This document shows positions 26,163 through 33,816 of a stretch of 64,000 nucleotides of DNA, piece by piece. Positions within the stretch are counted from its first letter, which is position 1, and each line of letters begins with the position of its first letter. The stretch lies in the NCBI GenBank assembly GCA_018818065.1, contig JAHISV010000010.1, forward strand, positions 62,001 through 126,000, in the 5' to 3' direction. The DNA comes from Bacteroidota bacterium (GTDB lineage: Bacteria; Bacteroidota; Ignavibacteria; Ignavibacteriales; Melioribacteraceae). A program made the position numbers and the translations under genes. Below the pieces are notes generated by a model. The model was not told where the DNA came from and made no database searches. It worked only from the letters and a program-made list of their open reading frames with translations.

Positions 26163-27113
26163 TTAATATGGGAAACCTGCTACATATCCAAACGAGTAGA
26201 TATAATCCGGATCAATTCTTACAGGCAGAGTTGTAATATGGTAAGCTCCAAACAATCCATTCGCCCCGGAAACATTACTGAACCGAAAGCTATTCAGGTT
26301 CACATTAAAATCTTCCGCCGCATCAACGTTAATGGCATAGTATGTCGATAAGTTTTCATCGAAAACAGCAATTTCCCAAAATGCCTTCATAATTTTATAA
26401 TCTGATTTCCTAAAATCACCTGCAGAAATATCCTCCATCGCTTGCTGAACAATTGTTAATGGAATACTGATATTGGTAACTGCACTGCCACGGGAAAAGA
26501 CAGGAATGCGCTCTCCTTCATAATCTGTAAATGCGATAGGAACATAGTAATACCTATCTATAAAATCAGTTTTTCTATACCAAATTTTTAGTCTCGGCAG
26601 GAATATTATTTGTCTACTTACGCCTTCCCAGTTAGCAATAATATGAGTTTCTTCCGGAGGCGGCAATATCTGATCTGTCAAATCAGCGATAAACTGAAGG
26701 GTATCCGGAGTAAGCAGATAGGATCTAAATCTTCGCTCTTCATTTAAGACAACCTCTAATTCAACAGCAACATTTGTTTCTATAATGCAATCATTGTGCT
26801 CATAAACTTTAATGTTACTTTCCGATGCTGTATTTTGATTTATGGTTAGTAAACCAGGTTCAAAAATTTTGACAGTATCTTCGTACCACATTCTAACCTG
26901 TAAATCCTCAACGAACGGATCTACATAATTAAAATTTGGATCTGTTCCATTTCCGAAATATGATTTTGTTATTATTCCAGCCTGGTAAGGATTACCCGTA
27001 TTTATTATCATAAAAAGATTATATTCCGTCTCAATCTCAGCATACTGATTCACATTTTCCTCGCAGGCTATAAATGCGAAAAGTAAAAACATCATCATAT
27101 AAACTAATCTCAT
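26163..27113 (-). CDS. DUF4249 lipoprotein, copy 2
   Basis: The protein has 316 residues with a lipoprotein signal (FAFIAC). It shares RMWYEDTVKIFEPGLLTI, VELEVVLNEERRFRSYLLTP and GLFGAYHITT with copy 1, and both end in an SFGY segment. Its ATG overlaps the stop of the TonB receptor gene (ATGA), giving translational coupling and supporting a one-to-one receptor partnership. Confidence 0.75.
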   Translation of the reverse strand: MRLVYMMMFLLFAFIACEENVNQYAEIETEYNLFMIINTGNPYQAGIITKSYFGNGTDPNFNYVDPFVEDLQVRMWYEDTVKIFEPGLLTINQNTASESNIKVYEHNDCIIETNVAVELEVVLNEERRFRSYLLTPDTLQFIADLTDQILPPPEETHIIANWEGVSRQIIFLPRLKIWYRKTDFIDRYYYVPIAFTDYEGERIPVFSRGSAVTNISIPLTIVQQAMEDISAGDFRKSDYKIMKAFWEIAVFDENLSTYYAINVDAAEDFNVNLNSFRFSNVSGANGLFGAYHITTLPVRIDPDYIYSFGYVAGFPY

Positions 27114-29362
27114 AATTCCACCTTAATAGTGGCAGTTGGAATCATAGGTAACATATTAACTCTTTCTCCAGTATCCTTATTGAAATAGAATATATTTTCC
27201 CGATCATAGACGTTAATTACACTGGCATTAATTTCCACTGAGAAAAAACTAAGATCAATTTTTTTAGAAATGCTCAGATCTAACCTGTGATAATCCGGTA
27301 AACGTCCCAAGTTTTTAGAAGCAAAAATAGGATCGGGTTGACTATTAAAAGAAGTATACCATGGAGAGTAATAATCCGTAAAAGATGCATAATCATAAAA
27401 CCCTGCTTTTTTAGTAAAAGGGAGTCCTGAATTATAATTCCATATGGAACTGACTTTCCATCCTTTACCCAAATTTAATTCAAGCAGAACACTTCCAGAA
27501 TTCCTCTGATCGTATTTCGGGTAGTATCTTCTTCCATTCAATATTTTATAAGCCCATGATCTTGAATAGGATAATGTGAAACTCACCCATTGGTTTAACC
27601 AGCAATACTGAGCCTCAACCCCGTATGATTCACCTTCCCCACTAACCAAATCAGGATCATTAGGAAATAGTTTTTCTTCATTTAGTAAGGGGAGAGAATT
27701 AATTTTTTTATAATAAGATTCCAGAGAAAATTTCATTGTTTCTGTCATATCGTAATCAATCCCGGCAGTATAATGCACGGCACGGGCAGGTTCAATATAC
27801 TCAGGTGTAATAAACCATGGTTCAAATACTGATAAAAGTTCGTTGTCATCACTAAGAGTTGTAATTTCCTGCTGGTATAAACCTGCAGCAGCCTTTAATG
27901 CAACCAAAGGATGTAATCTATAGGTCAAACTAATTCTTGGCTCGAACATATATTCTGCAGACTCACTCCCTTTCAAACGGGTTAAATTGAATCTGTTGCC
28001 AATATCAATGCCAAGGCTTTCGTAACGCAACAGTTTATATTTTGTGTAAAAACTGATCTGCGTTCCCTTCCCGCCTACATCATGTGTTGAACCGAGTGAG
28101 TTTTCAAGAAAGAGTTTTGTTTGGATATCATGAATATGAAGACCCAGTGCAATCTCATCCTTGGAATCAAAGATATAGGTAAAATCCATTTCCAATCCAA
28201 CGTCGGAAAGCTCATTTTTCTTTGGACGAACACCACTAAACTTTGGAATCAGTTCACCATCGAATGTACTTACTGAAACACCAATTTCGAAAAATAGCGG
28301 TACATCACCAACCTGAAACCATCTAAAACCAAAGGCGTTGTTTTCCAAAGTATAATCTTCAATAAACGGACTTGGATTTAGAATGTCATCATGACTAAAA
28401 AATCCCTGAGCAGATATTTTACTTCCTTCAATTAAATTAGGGTTTGAAAAACTCACTTTGAATGCCAGGTCATAAAACTCTGCCGGGACATTCTTATCAT
28501 TTAAGAATTTCTTAAGAATATCTGCAGAGTAGCTTTTACGTCCGCTAATGATGAAGGAGCCATATGGGATTGGGCCTTCAATTAATGCCTTTGCTGTAAG
28601 AAAACTGGAGCTGAAATTTCCAGCGAACCTGTTCTGATTCCCATCTTTAGAGTTTATGCTTAAAACTGAGGATAATCTTCCGCCATACTCAGCGGTAAAG
28701 CCGCCCTTAAAAAATTCAACGTTATTTATCATTTCAGGATCAATCACACTGAACAAACCGATTGCATGAAAAGGATTATAAATTGGAATTTTATCGAGCA
28801 ATATTAAATTTTGGTTACTCGCCCCGCCTCTTACAAAAAATTTTGCAGAAACATCCCCGGTTGTTTGAACCCCAGGCATATATTGTAATGATCTGAATAT
28901 ATCCGTTTCAACTCCTTTTGGCAGAGATTCAAGTTCTCTCATCGAAATCCGCTGCAATCCTATATCAGTAGCATTCTTCTCAACAACTCTCTGTCCAATT
29001 TTTTGAACCACTCCTAATTCAACAGAAGCAGAAGAAAGCTCAATCTCAATGTGAGTAACTTTATTAGATTGTATTGTAAATGTGACTGTCTTTGATCGAT
29101 AACCTAGGTAAGAAATAATTGCTCTGTATGTTTTATTTGCAGGGAGTGAGGTTATAACAAAGTATCCACGCGTATCTGAGGAAGCACCGGTACTTAATTC
29201 CTCAATATAGACATTAGCAAACGCCAGTGCTTCTCCGTTGGAAGAGTCCGTAACCACACCGCGAAAACTACCAATGCCCTGAGCTAAAATCGTCTTATTA
29301 GCAAAACTAATAATTAATAATAGACCCAATACCAAGAAACAGCGTAAACAGTATCCTTTCAT
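27110..29362 (-). CDS. TonB-dependent receptor with carboxypeptidase-regulatory domain, copy 2
   Basis: A receptor of 750 residues from the ATG at 29362; an in-frame TTG seven codons upstream (29383), behind GGGGG, is an alternative start. Architecture equals copy 1: signal peptide, regulatory domain (SFRGVVTDSSNGEALAFANV), plug (FFVRGGASNQNLILLDKIP, FKGGFTAEYGGRLSSVLS) and barrel ending ATIKVEL. It is the first gene of a seven-gene minus-strand set, and the inverted repeat at 29435 may regulate it. Confidence 0.88.
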   Translation of the reverse strand: MKGYCLRCFLVLGLLLIISFANKTILAQGIGSFRGVVTDSSNGEALAFANVYIEELSTGASSDTRGYFVITSLPANKTYRAIISYLGYRSKTVTFTIQSNKVTHIEIELSSASVELGVVQKIGQRVVEKNATDIGLQRISMRELESLPKGVETDIFRSLQYMPGVQTTGDVSAKFFVRGGASNQNLILLDKIPIYNPFHAIGLFSVIDPEMINNVEFFKGGFTAEYGGRLSSVLSINSKDGNQNRFAGNFSSSFLTAKALIEGPIPYGSFIISGRKSYSADILKKFLNDKNVPAEFYDLAFKVSFSNPNLIEGSKISAQGFFSHDDILNPSPFIEDYTLENNAFGFRWFQVGDVPLFFEIGVSVSTFDGELIPKFSGVRPKKNELSDVGLEMDFTYIFDSKDEIALGLHIHDIQTKLFLENSLGSTHDVGGKGTQISFYTKYKLLRYESLGIDIGNRFNLTRLKGSESAEYMFEPRISLTYRLHPLVALKAAAGLYQQEITTLSDDNELLSVFEPWFITPEYIEPARAVHYTAGIDYDMTETMKFSLESYYKKINSLPLLNEEKLFPNDPDLVSGEGESYGVEAQYCWLNQWVSFTLSYSRSWAYKILNGRRYYPKYDQRNSGSVLLELNLGKGWKVSSIWNYNSGLPFTKKAGFYDYASFTDYYSPWYTSFNSQPDPIFASKNLGRLPDYHRLDLSISKKIDLSFFSVEINASVINVYDRENIFYFNKDTGERVNMLPMIPTATIKVEL

Positions 29363-29434
29363 CCCCCAACACGAATTGTGCAAATAAAAATTTCCCCCGA
29401 AAAGAAGTTAAAATAATGGAACGTTCTATGCAAT

Positions 29435-29450
29435 GACCCTTTTGGGTCAT
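29435..29450. promoter_or_regulatory. Inverted repeat upstream of the TonB operon, possible operator
   Basis: TGACCC-TTTT-GGGTCA is a perfect 6-bp inverted repeat about 70-90 bp before the first receptor gene, and a further half-site TTGACCC occurs near 29481. Position and symmetry suit a dimeric regulator; the regulator is unknown. Confidence 0.45.
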
Positions 29451-29545
29451 TTATTTATGACTTTCAAAAATTCATTTTTTTGACCCTAGTATCGCCTAAA
29501 AAGTGTAATTCCATTTATAATTTACAAAAATATTTGCCCATGAAT

Positions 29546-29592
29546 TAAGAATAATTAGGTAAGAATATTTTGATATAGCAAAATTATTCTTA
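29546..29592. repeat. 11-bp inverted repeat in the intergenic region before tRNA-Ser
   Basis: TAAGAATAATT and AATTATTCTTA are perfect inverses separated by 25 bp. The 331-bp gap between the receptor gene and tRNA-Ser holds only this, the 29435 repeat and presumably promoters. Confidence 0.4.
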
Positions 29593-29714
29593 TATTTACT
29601 GCTTGATTTAATGATGTTTAGTCAACCACGGTGAAGTACCCGCCAAATGCGGATATAAGTGAGTGGCTTAGTTTTGTTCTTAAGTTATCGAATAAAGATA
29701 CAAAATTTCAGCTT

Positions 29715-29803
29715 GGAGAGGTGGGTGAGTGGCTGAAACCACCGGTTTGCTAAACCGACGTAGGGGTTAAACTCTACCGCGGGTTCGAATCCCGCCCTCT
29801 CCG
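29715..29803 (+). tRNA. tRNA-Ser (GCU)
   Basis: Acceptor GGAGAGG pairs with CCTCTCC at 29796-29802, with discriminator G at 29803. The anticodon stem-loop GGTTTGCTAAACC presents GCT. A long variable arm (TAGGGGTTAAACTCTA) is typical of class II tRNA-Ser. The T-arm is GCGGG-TTCGAAT-CCCGC. CCA is not encoded. The phage region begins just downstream, making this 3' end the likely integration target. Confidence 0.97.
29760..29803 (+). other. Candidate attL core in the 3' part of tRNA-Ser
   Basis: Phage genes start within 300 bp of the tRNA 3' end, the commonest target of tyrosine-recombinase phages. The matching attR must lie beyond 64 kb and is not visible, so core length and exact edges are unknown. 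Confidence 0.4.
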
Positions 29804-29809
29804 CAAATG

Positions 29810-29840
29810 GCTCCCTTGAACACTCTTGGGAGCTTTTTTT
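29810..29840 (+). terminator. Rho-independent terminator of tRNA-Ser
   Basis: Stem GCTCCC / GGGAGC with a 12-nt loop is followed by seven Ts, starting 7 bp after the tRNA. Confidence 0.85.
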
Positions 29841-29902
29841 ATGCGTTTTTAGCCCGTTTTCCCACAATTAAAACTCACTAATCAACGAACTGCACTCACC
29901 TT

Positions 29903-30026
29903 GGAATACTGCTGGTTTCCAAGATAACAAAAAAATGTCCAAATAATCTGAAAGTTTGTCACCGATTCAGTCACCGATAACGGACACGTTGTACTTGTTT
30001 AGCGTTTTACCCCTGGGAATACTGCT
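29903..30026. repeat. Direct repeats near the phage edge, possible integrase arm sites
   Basis: GGAATACTGCT occurs at 29903-29913 and 30016-30026 in the same orientation. Between them TCACCGAT is repeated at 29959-29966 and 29971-29978. No gene is evident from 29841 to 30043. Paired short direct repeats beside a tRNA attachment site are typical of integrase arm-binding sites. Confidence 0.45.
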
Positions 30027-30043
30027 TACTATTGGGGTAACAT

Positions 30044-30066
30044 AAAAAAACCCCTGTAAACAGGGG
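30044..30066 (-). terminator. Terminator ending the early arm
   Basis: On the minus strand, a CCCTG / CAGGG-type stem (CCCCTG at 30051, CAGGGG at 30061) is followed by seven Us. It lies a few bases after the last early gene. Confidence 0.85.
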
Positions 30067-30072
30067 CTTAAA

Positions 30073-30498
30073 TTACGGTCTAACTTTGAAGAAGTAATCA
30101 GGTAACGCTTCCTTTCTCCATCGAGTAGCTGATTTGTTCGTCCACGTACCATCTCTCAAATGAACCCTAACGCTATTCCGAGTTAAGTTAGTCATGTCGG
30201 CTGCTTCCTGGATACATGAAGCTGTACCAAACAGTTTCATTGGTCTGATGTAGATGTCCACAGGGACTGCTCTCCTGCTACGAATATATTTCCTTACTTC
30301 GATTGTCTTTGGAGCTGAACCCGTAATGTTACGCCAGTAGAATCCGCCACACTTATTATCCTTACTTATAGCTTTGTTGAGATTGCCTAAGTCTAGTCCA
30401 AGAATCTTTGCAGCAGAAAATGATGAAGTATATGTTTCTTTATATTTGCCATCAGTATCATAGGACGCAATAGGTTTTTTCTCTTTCAAATTCATCAC
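30073..30498 (-). CDS. Tandem NUMOD-like DNA-binding protein without nuclease domain
   Basis: The protein has 141 residues. Two similar modules are visible: KPIASYDTDGKYKETYTS with FSAAKILGLDLGNLNKAI and GFYWR (about 7-56), then VDIYIRPMKLFGTAS with IQEAADMTNLTRNSVRVHL and ATRWR (about 77-127). Each is a beta-hairpin plus helix-turn-helix as in NUMOD1, the DNA-binding repeats of homing endonucleases. No HNH or GIY-YIG catalytic domain is attached. It may be a transcription regulator or a remnant of a homing endonuclease. A GTG at 30498 or ATG at 30495 can start it, behind GAGG. Confidence 0.65.
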   Translation of the reverse strand: MMNLKEKKPIASYDTDGKYKETYTSSFSAAKILGLDLGNLNKAISKDNKCGGFYWRNITGSAPKTIEVRKYIRSRRAVPVDIYIRPMKLFGTASCIQEAADMTNLTRNSVRVHLRDGTWTNKSATRWRKEALPDYFFKVRP

Positions 30499-30503
30499 CT
30501 CGA

Positions 30504-30659
30504 TTAAAATACAGTGAAATTTACGAATTCATCTGCAATAAGGAAAATGTAATCTTTTACAATATATTCATCACCAAGGGAATGTATTTTTCCAGTCATT
30601 GATTTACCCCCTATTCCATTTAAGTATCTTTCGTATACGTTCTTGCCTCTATGCACCAT
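30504..30659 (-). CDS. Small phage protein, 51 aa, unknown
   Basis: The ATG overlaps the stop of the 56-aa gene upstream (TAATG). It encodes a mixed protein beginning MVHRGKNVYERYLNGIGG and ending in a hydrophobic FLIADEFVNFTVF. The overlap and the packed early-arm layout support it; function unknown. A GAGG follows its stop as the ribosome site of the next gene. Confidence 0.55.
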   Translation of the reverse strand: MVHRGKNVYERYLNGIGGKSMTGKIHSLGDEYIVKDYIFLIADEFVNFTVF

Positions 30660-30829
30660 TAGTCATCTCCTTTGATTTCTTCAATGTTGTCAACTTCCAT
30701 GTCACCATAAGTTTCAAAGCATACGTCTTCAGAATCGAGAGCTATTGTTTTAGCTTCATCTTCACTGTTGGCTTCAATTGTCATAGTCTTAAATGCGGTT
30801 TCTGATAATGTTACTTCGTATTTAGCCAT
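30659..30829 (-). CDS. Small acidic DpnD/PcfM-like protein, 56 aa
   Basis: Begins MAKYEVTLSETAFKTMTIEA and continues with NSEDEAKTIALD, a short beta-beta-alpha unit like the C-terminal domain of DpnD/PcfM proteins found on phages and conjugative plasmids. It overlaps its upstream neighbour (TAATG) and the downstream 51-aa gene. The function of the family is unknown. Confidence 0.55.
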   Translation of the reverse strand: MAKYEVTLSETAFKTMTIEANSEDEAKTIALDSEDVCFETYGDMEVDNIEEIKGDD

Positions 30830-32349
30830 TAGGCAACCTCACTAAATAATGTTTGTTTGTCCTGAACTTTTGACTCCTGCCAGGTTTTCTTTTCTGATTC
30901 AGGCAGCCATTGTTTACCATCACAAGCTCTCATGTTGAATTCTTGCCATAGGAATTCATCTTTGAAGGTTAGGTGAACAGTTCCCTTCTTGAAGAATTTA
31001 ATATCGAAGAATTCAGACTCGCAAGTATTACTAAACGTGCCAGAATATACTTTCCCGAGTTCATGAAATTTATGCTCTAAGGTGTTACGGATCGTTAGAC
31101 ATTTCTCATACTTAGTTCCACTGATATAACACATTACCTTGTCAATGTCAGAATACTCACTGTCATAGCTGTAATTGGTTCCGAAATTATCACCGTATTG
31201 ACTAATATCGTGACTTGACATGTAAGCACCATACTTTACCCAGTTTGGAAGAATCAACTTCTTATTCACCTTCCACTTATCGTTAGTTTTCCAGCCTTCA
31301 ACATGACATCTATTTTCATCGTGATATTTAGTCAGCATATTGAAAACTTCAACCACAGCTTGTTCCAGGATGGTTTCTTTGTTTAGCAGCAATGTTCGAA
31401 TCAAGTTCATGACGTTTTCTTTAGTGAAGTCCATAGCTCCTTGAGTCACTATGAATTGGTTGAAATTACTTCGGACATTATGAGTCATGTATCTTTCCAT
31501 ACCCATCTGAGTAATGACTTGCTTCCATACACTTGTTCTTAAATGGTCACAGAATTCATTATACTTCAGCTTATTAGCCCCACTTGTACCGAATTCATCC
31601 ATGAATTTATCGTATGTACTTGTTAAACCGTTAGAATAAAACCTAATCCCTTCAGTGACTTTCAAATGCTCAACAAACAATTCCTTCACTTGCTCAAAAC
31701 GCAATACCATGTTACCGATTACATCCCTTGTAGCAACAGCATCATTAATGATATTTTCATCAAGGTTAAGTCTGGGTTCAGAAGATGTACTCTTGAATTC
31801 GAAGTCCACACGTTTAGAACCGCTAACTTTCTTCAGACGTACCATAGCAACATCTACTTGAGTAGTTCTTTCAGCATCCTTAAAGCATTGTCCAAGGTGT
31901 TCAACTTCGCCAGCATTATCTTTAATTATAGTAGCTAACAGTTTCCTTTTCTCAGTATGAGGATTCAGGATAGTTTCAGCATTTAATAAGCAGCAGATGT
32001 CACCTTCATCAAGGATCTCCCATGCCTTTAGTAAATGATCCACTCCATTGCTAAATGGTGGATTCATTACAATGAGGTCAAAGAACAGGTCTCCTGAATA
32101 TTTCAGGAAGTCTTCAGTGATCAGCCTGTATTTCTTTTCCGATAATATAAACTGAAGATCTCTATTGATTTCACCACAATACATTTTAGGTGGACAATAG
32201 CTGCCTGAAGCATCTGCAATATAATCCAGGATGTCACCTTTGCCAGCTTCAGGATCTAGTATCACTCTTTCATGCAGCCCTTTCAAGTAAGGCTCAATCA
32301 TTTTTCGTATCACCCATTTGGGTGTAGGAAAGAATTCAGCATTAAACAT
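30829..32349 (-). CDS. DNA N6-adenine methyltransferase with DUF4942 C-terminus
   Basis: A 506-residue protein. The N-terminal SAM-dependent methyltransferase shows EFFPTPKWVIRKMIEP, ILDPEAGKGDILDYI (SAM motif I) and VMNPPFSNG (catalytic NPPF). From about residue 200 to the end it resembles DUF4942, a domain attached to phage and plasmid methyltransferases, including GTVHLTFKDEFLWQEFN. It probably methylates adenines of phage DNA, protecting it from host restriction or marking replication. No cognate restriction enzyme lies nearby. Confidence 0.82.
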   Translation of the reverse strand: MFNAEFFPTPKWVIRKMIEPYLKGLHERVILDPEAGKGDILDYIADASGSYCPPKMYCGEINRDLQFILSEKKYRLITEDFLKYSGDLFFDLIVMNPPFSNGVDHLLKAWEILDEGDICCLLNAETILNPHTEKRKLLATIIKDNAGEVEHLGQCFKDAERTTQVDVAMVRLKKVSGSKRVDFEFKSTSSEPRLNLDENIINDAVATRDVIGNMVLRFEQVKELFVEHLKVTEGIRFYSNGLTSTYDKFMDEFGTSGANKLKYNEFCDHLRTSVWKQVITQMGMERYMTHNVRSNFNQFIVTQGAMDFTKENVMNLIRTLLLNKETILEQAVVEVFNMLTKYHDENRCHVEGWKTNDKWKVNKKLILPNWVKYGAYMSSHDISQYGDNFGTNYSYDSEYSDIDKVMCYISGTKYEKCLTIRNTLEHKFHELGKVYSGTFSNTCESEFFDIKFFKKGTVHLTFKDEFLWQEFNMRACDGKQWLPESEKKTWQESKVQDKQTLFSEVA

Positions 32350-32374
32350 TTTATATCTCCTTGGAAAGCTGCAA

Positions 32375-32665
32375 TTAAGCAGCCTTCTCTTTTGTTGGCA
32401 AGCAATTAGGAATTAACAAATAATTTGCAAGGTTTTGGGAATCCGTTTCTTTCAGGTATATGAACTCAACGGCAATTTCCCCACCTTCGTAAAGGAATCT
32501 GTGTTCTTCTTCCTCTACTAATCCATCAGGACCGTAGAGGTTTCTTAGGTAATCAACAACTTTGTCGTCTGCCTCAAGGTGACTTTTTGCAAGGATAGTC
32601 TGCTTAAAAGATATGTTGTATTCCCCTGAAATAAACGAAAATGCAGCTATGTATAACTTATCCAA
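32375..32665 (-). CDS. Unknown phage protein, 96 aa
   Basis: A TTG at 32665 is the best start, with GAGG six bases upstream; a longer reading frame back to 32752 would overlap the upstream gene heavily. Sequence LDKLYIAAFSFISGEYNIS and later EEEEHRFLYEGGEIAVEFI suggest a small alpha/beta protein. No family recognised. Confidence 0.6.
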   Translation of the reverse strand: MDKLYIAAFSFISGEYNISFKQTILAKSHLEADDKVVDYLRNLYGPDGLVEEEEHRFLYEGGEIAVEFIYLKETDSQNLANYLLIPNCLPTKEKAA

Positions 32666-32682
32666 TTTCAGCCTCGACTCTA

Positions 32683-32904
32683 CTAGTCTTTCATTAGTTT
32701 TTTTAGATCCAGCTCTCCGATAGGAACTCCAACAGCATGAACATACTTCCATTTATCAGCATGGAGATCCTTCAGTTCATAATCACCTTTGAGTAGATTG
32801 GAGATTTCCAGTTTGAGTTCAGCTTCGGAATTTGCATGAGCTATTGTCATGGTTCCTTTATCCGATCCCTGGTCAATAAATACTTCGTAAGCGATATGTG
32901 TCAT
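32683..32904 (-). CDS. Unknown phage protein, 73 aa
   Basis: Start ATG at 32904 overlaps the preceding stop (ATGA) and has GGGGAG upstream; a longer frame reaches 32946 but lacks that support. Starts MTHIAYEVFIDQGSDKG and alternates strands with helices (NSEAELKLEISNLLKG). The first half resembles the beta-strand plus helix pattern of the 30659 gene. Function unknown. Confidence 0.6.
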   Translation of the reverse strand: MTHIAYEVFIDQGSDKGTMTIAHANSEAELKLEISNLLKGDYELKDLHADKWKYVHAVGVPIGELDLKKLMKD

Positions 32905-33224
32905 GCAGTAGCTCCCCAAAGCATGAGCTTTTTCATTGGAATCCACAACAGATTATACAGGGGATTTGACCGCTCCCTTCTTACCTTATAGAGATCGAAG
33001 GAATCGGGCTGAGGATCTTTGAACTCGTAATGAGTATCGGTAGGAAGATCTGACTGCATAGCCATTAGCATTTCCTCAATGACTAACAGTTCTTCAGGTT
33101 CACATTTGTAATGGTCTATTTCTAAACCATAGGCATTTAAGAAGTCCTGTTCTAAATCAAAATTCCTGATGAACGGGACTATTCCTTCGAAGTTCCAGTG
33201 TTTTAGTATTACAGGTTGGTTCAT
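32901..33224 (-). CDS. Unknown phage protein, 107 aa
   Basis: The ATG at 33224 has the GGAGTGCGA leader motif immediately upstream. Starts MNQPVILKHWNFEGIVPF; the C-terminus is basic and aromatic (YNLLWIPMKKLMLWG). It overlaps the end of the radical SAM gene by 68 bp, an unusually long overlap that still keeps both frames open. No family recognised. Confidence 0.6.
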   Translation of the reverse strand: MNQPVILKHWNFEGIVPFIRNFDLEQDFLNAYGLEIDHYKCEPEELLVIEEMLMAMQSDLPTDTHYEFKDPQPDSFDLYKVRRERSNPLYNLLWIPMKKLMLWGATA

Positions 33225-33816
33225 TTTCGCACTCCATAAATTTTTCAAAACTATCAATTACTTCCAAGTTGGGTAAAATCATTTCCATGTCTGAGCAGCA
33301 CTTTCCTGACTCATTCAGTCTGATTGAGAAATTGTTTGGCTTAGGTAGATCCCAGAATCGAATCCTATTAGGCTCCCAATGATTCTCGTTGATCGTTAAT
33401 CCAGCATATCCCATTGTCTTGAATAACATCGGTAGAATTTCCTCATAATCCCCTTCCATGATTGAGGCATAGATAGGGACACAGGGATTGACTTTAGGAA
33501 TGTGTTCAAATGAATGAAATGTAATAGTGACGCTATCAAACAATGAAGCGATGCCAGGATCTTGAGCCACTTCTGTTCTGCTACTGGTCAAGTGTACCTC
33601 TTTGAAGAATAGTCTAGCTGCTTCAACGATATCTAAGAAGATTGGATGCATTAAAGGTTCTCCACCAGTGATCATTATCTGTTCAAAATCAACAGCAAGT
33701 GTAGCATACAAATCATGTAACTCTTCTAAGTTGTACTTTTCGTCAACGGATACATTCTTCATAATGCAATAAGAGCAAGTCCTATCGCATTTGGTCGTGA
33801 TTATATGTTTAAGCAT
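33157..33816 (-). CDS. Phage radical SAM protein
   Basis: A 219-residue protein with the radical SAM cluster motif CX3CX2C at Cys10, Cys14 and Cys17 (CDRTCSYC) and the SAM-binding ITGGEPLMHP at about 49-58. It is short, like QueE or activating enzymes, but lacks the QueE N-terminal QGEG region. Cys173/174, Cys196 and Cys202 near the C-terminus could hold an auxiliary cluster. It would cleave SAM reductively to modify an unknown nucleotide, peptide or metabolite. AAGGAG precedes the ATG. The 74-aa gene just upstream overlaps it by 8 bp. Confidence 0.85.
   Translation of the reverse strand: MLKHIITTKCDRTCSYCIMKNVSVDEKYNLEELHDLYATLAVDFEQIMITGGEPLMHPIFLDIVEAARLFFKEVHLTSSRTEVAQDPGIASLFDSVTITFHSFEHIPKVNPCVPIYASIMEGDYEEILPMLFKTMGYAGLTINENHWEPNRIRFWDLPKPNNFSIRLNESGKCCSDMEMILPNLEVIDSFEKFMECENEPTCNTKTLELRRNSPVHQEF
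33227..33235 (-). promoter_or_regulatory. GGAGTGCGA leader motif, copy 1
   Basis: Lies two bases before the 33224 ATG, where it can act as the ribosome site. Confidence 0.6.

Noticed and set aside
22368..29362. SusC/SusD glycan-uptake loci
   Set aside because: No SusD-like gene is present; the paired lipoproteins match DUF4249, and no glycoside hydrolases are adjacent.
29904..30152. Possible integrase fragment at the left edge on the minus strand
   Set aside because: The short frame there has none of the R-H-R-Y residues of tyrosine recombinases nor serine-recombinase motifs.
29685..30152. Chimeric assembly rather than a true prophage junction
   Set aside because: The tRNA target, repeats and clean terminator fit true integration, though read coverage would be needed to settle it.
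33157..33816. Radical SAM protein as QueE of a 7-deazaguanine DNA modification pathway
   Set aside because: The typical QGEG N-terminal region is missing, and no queC, queD, folE or dpdA-like gene is seen nearby.
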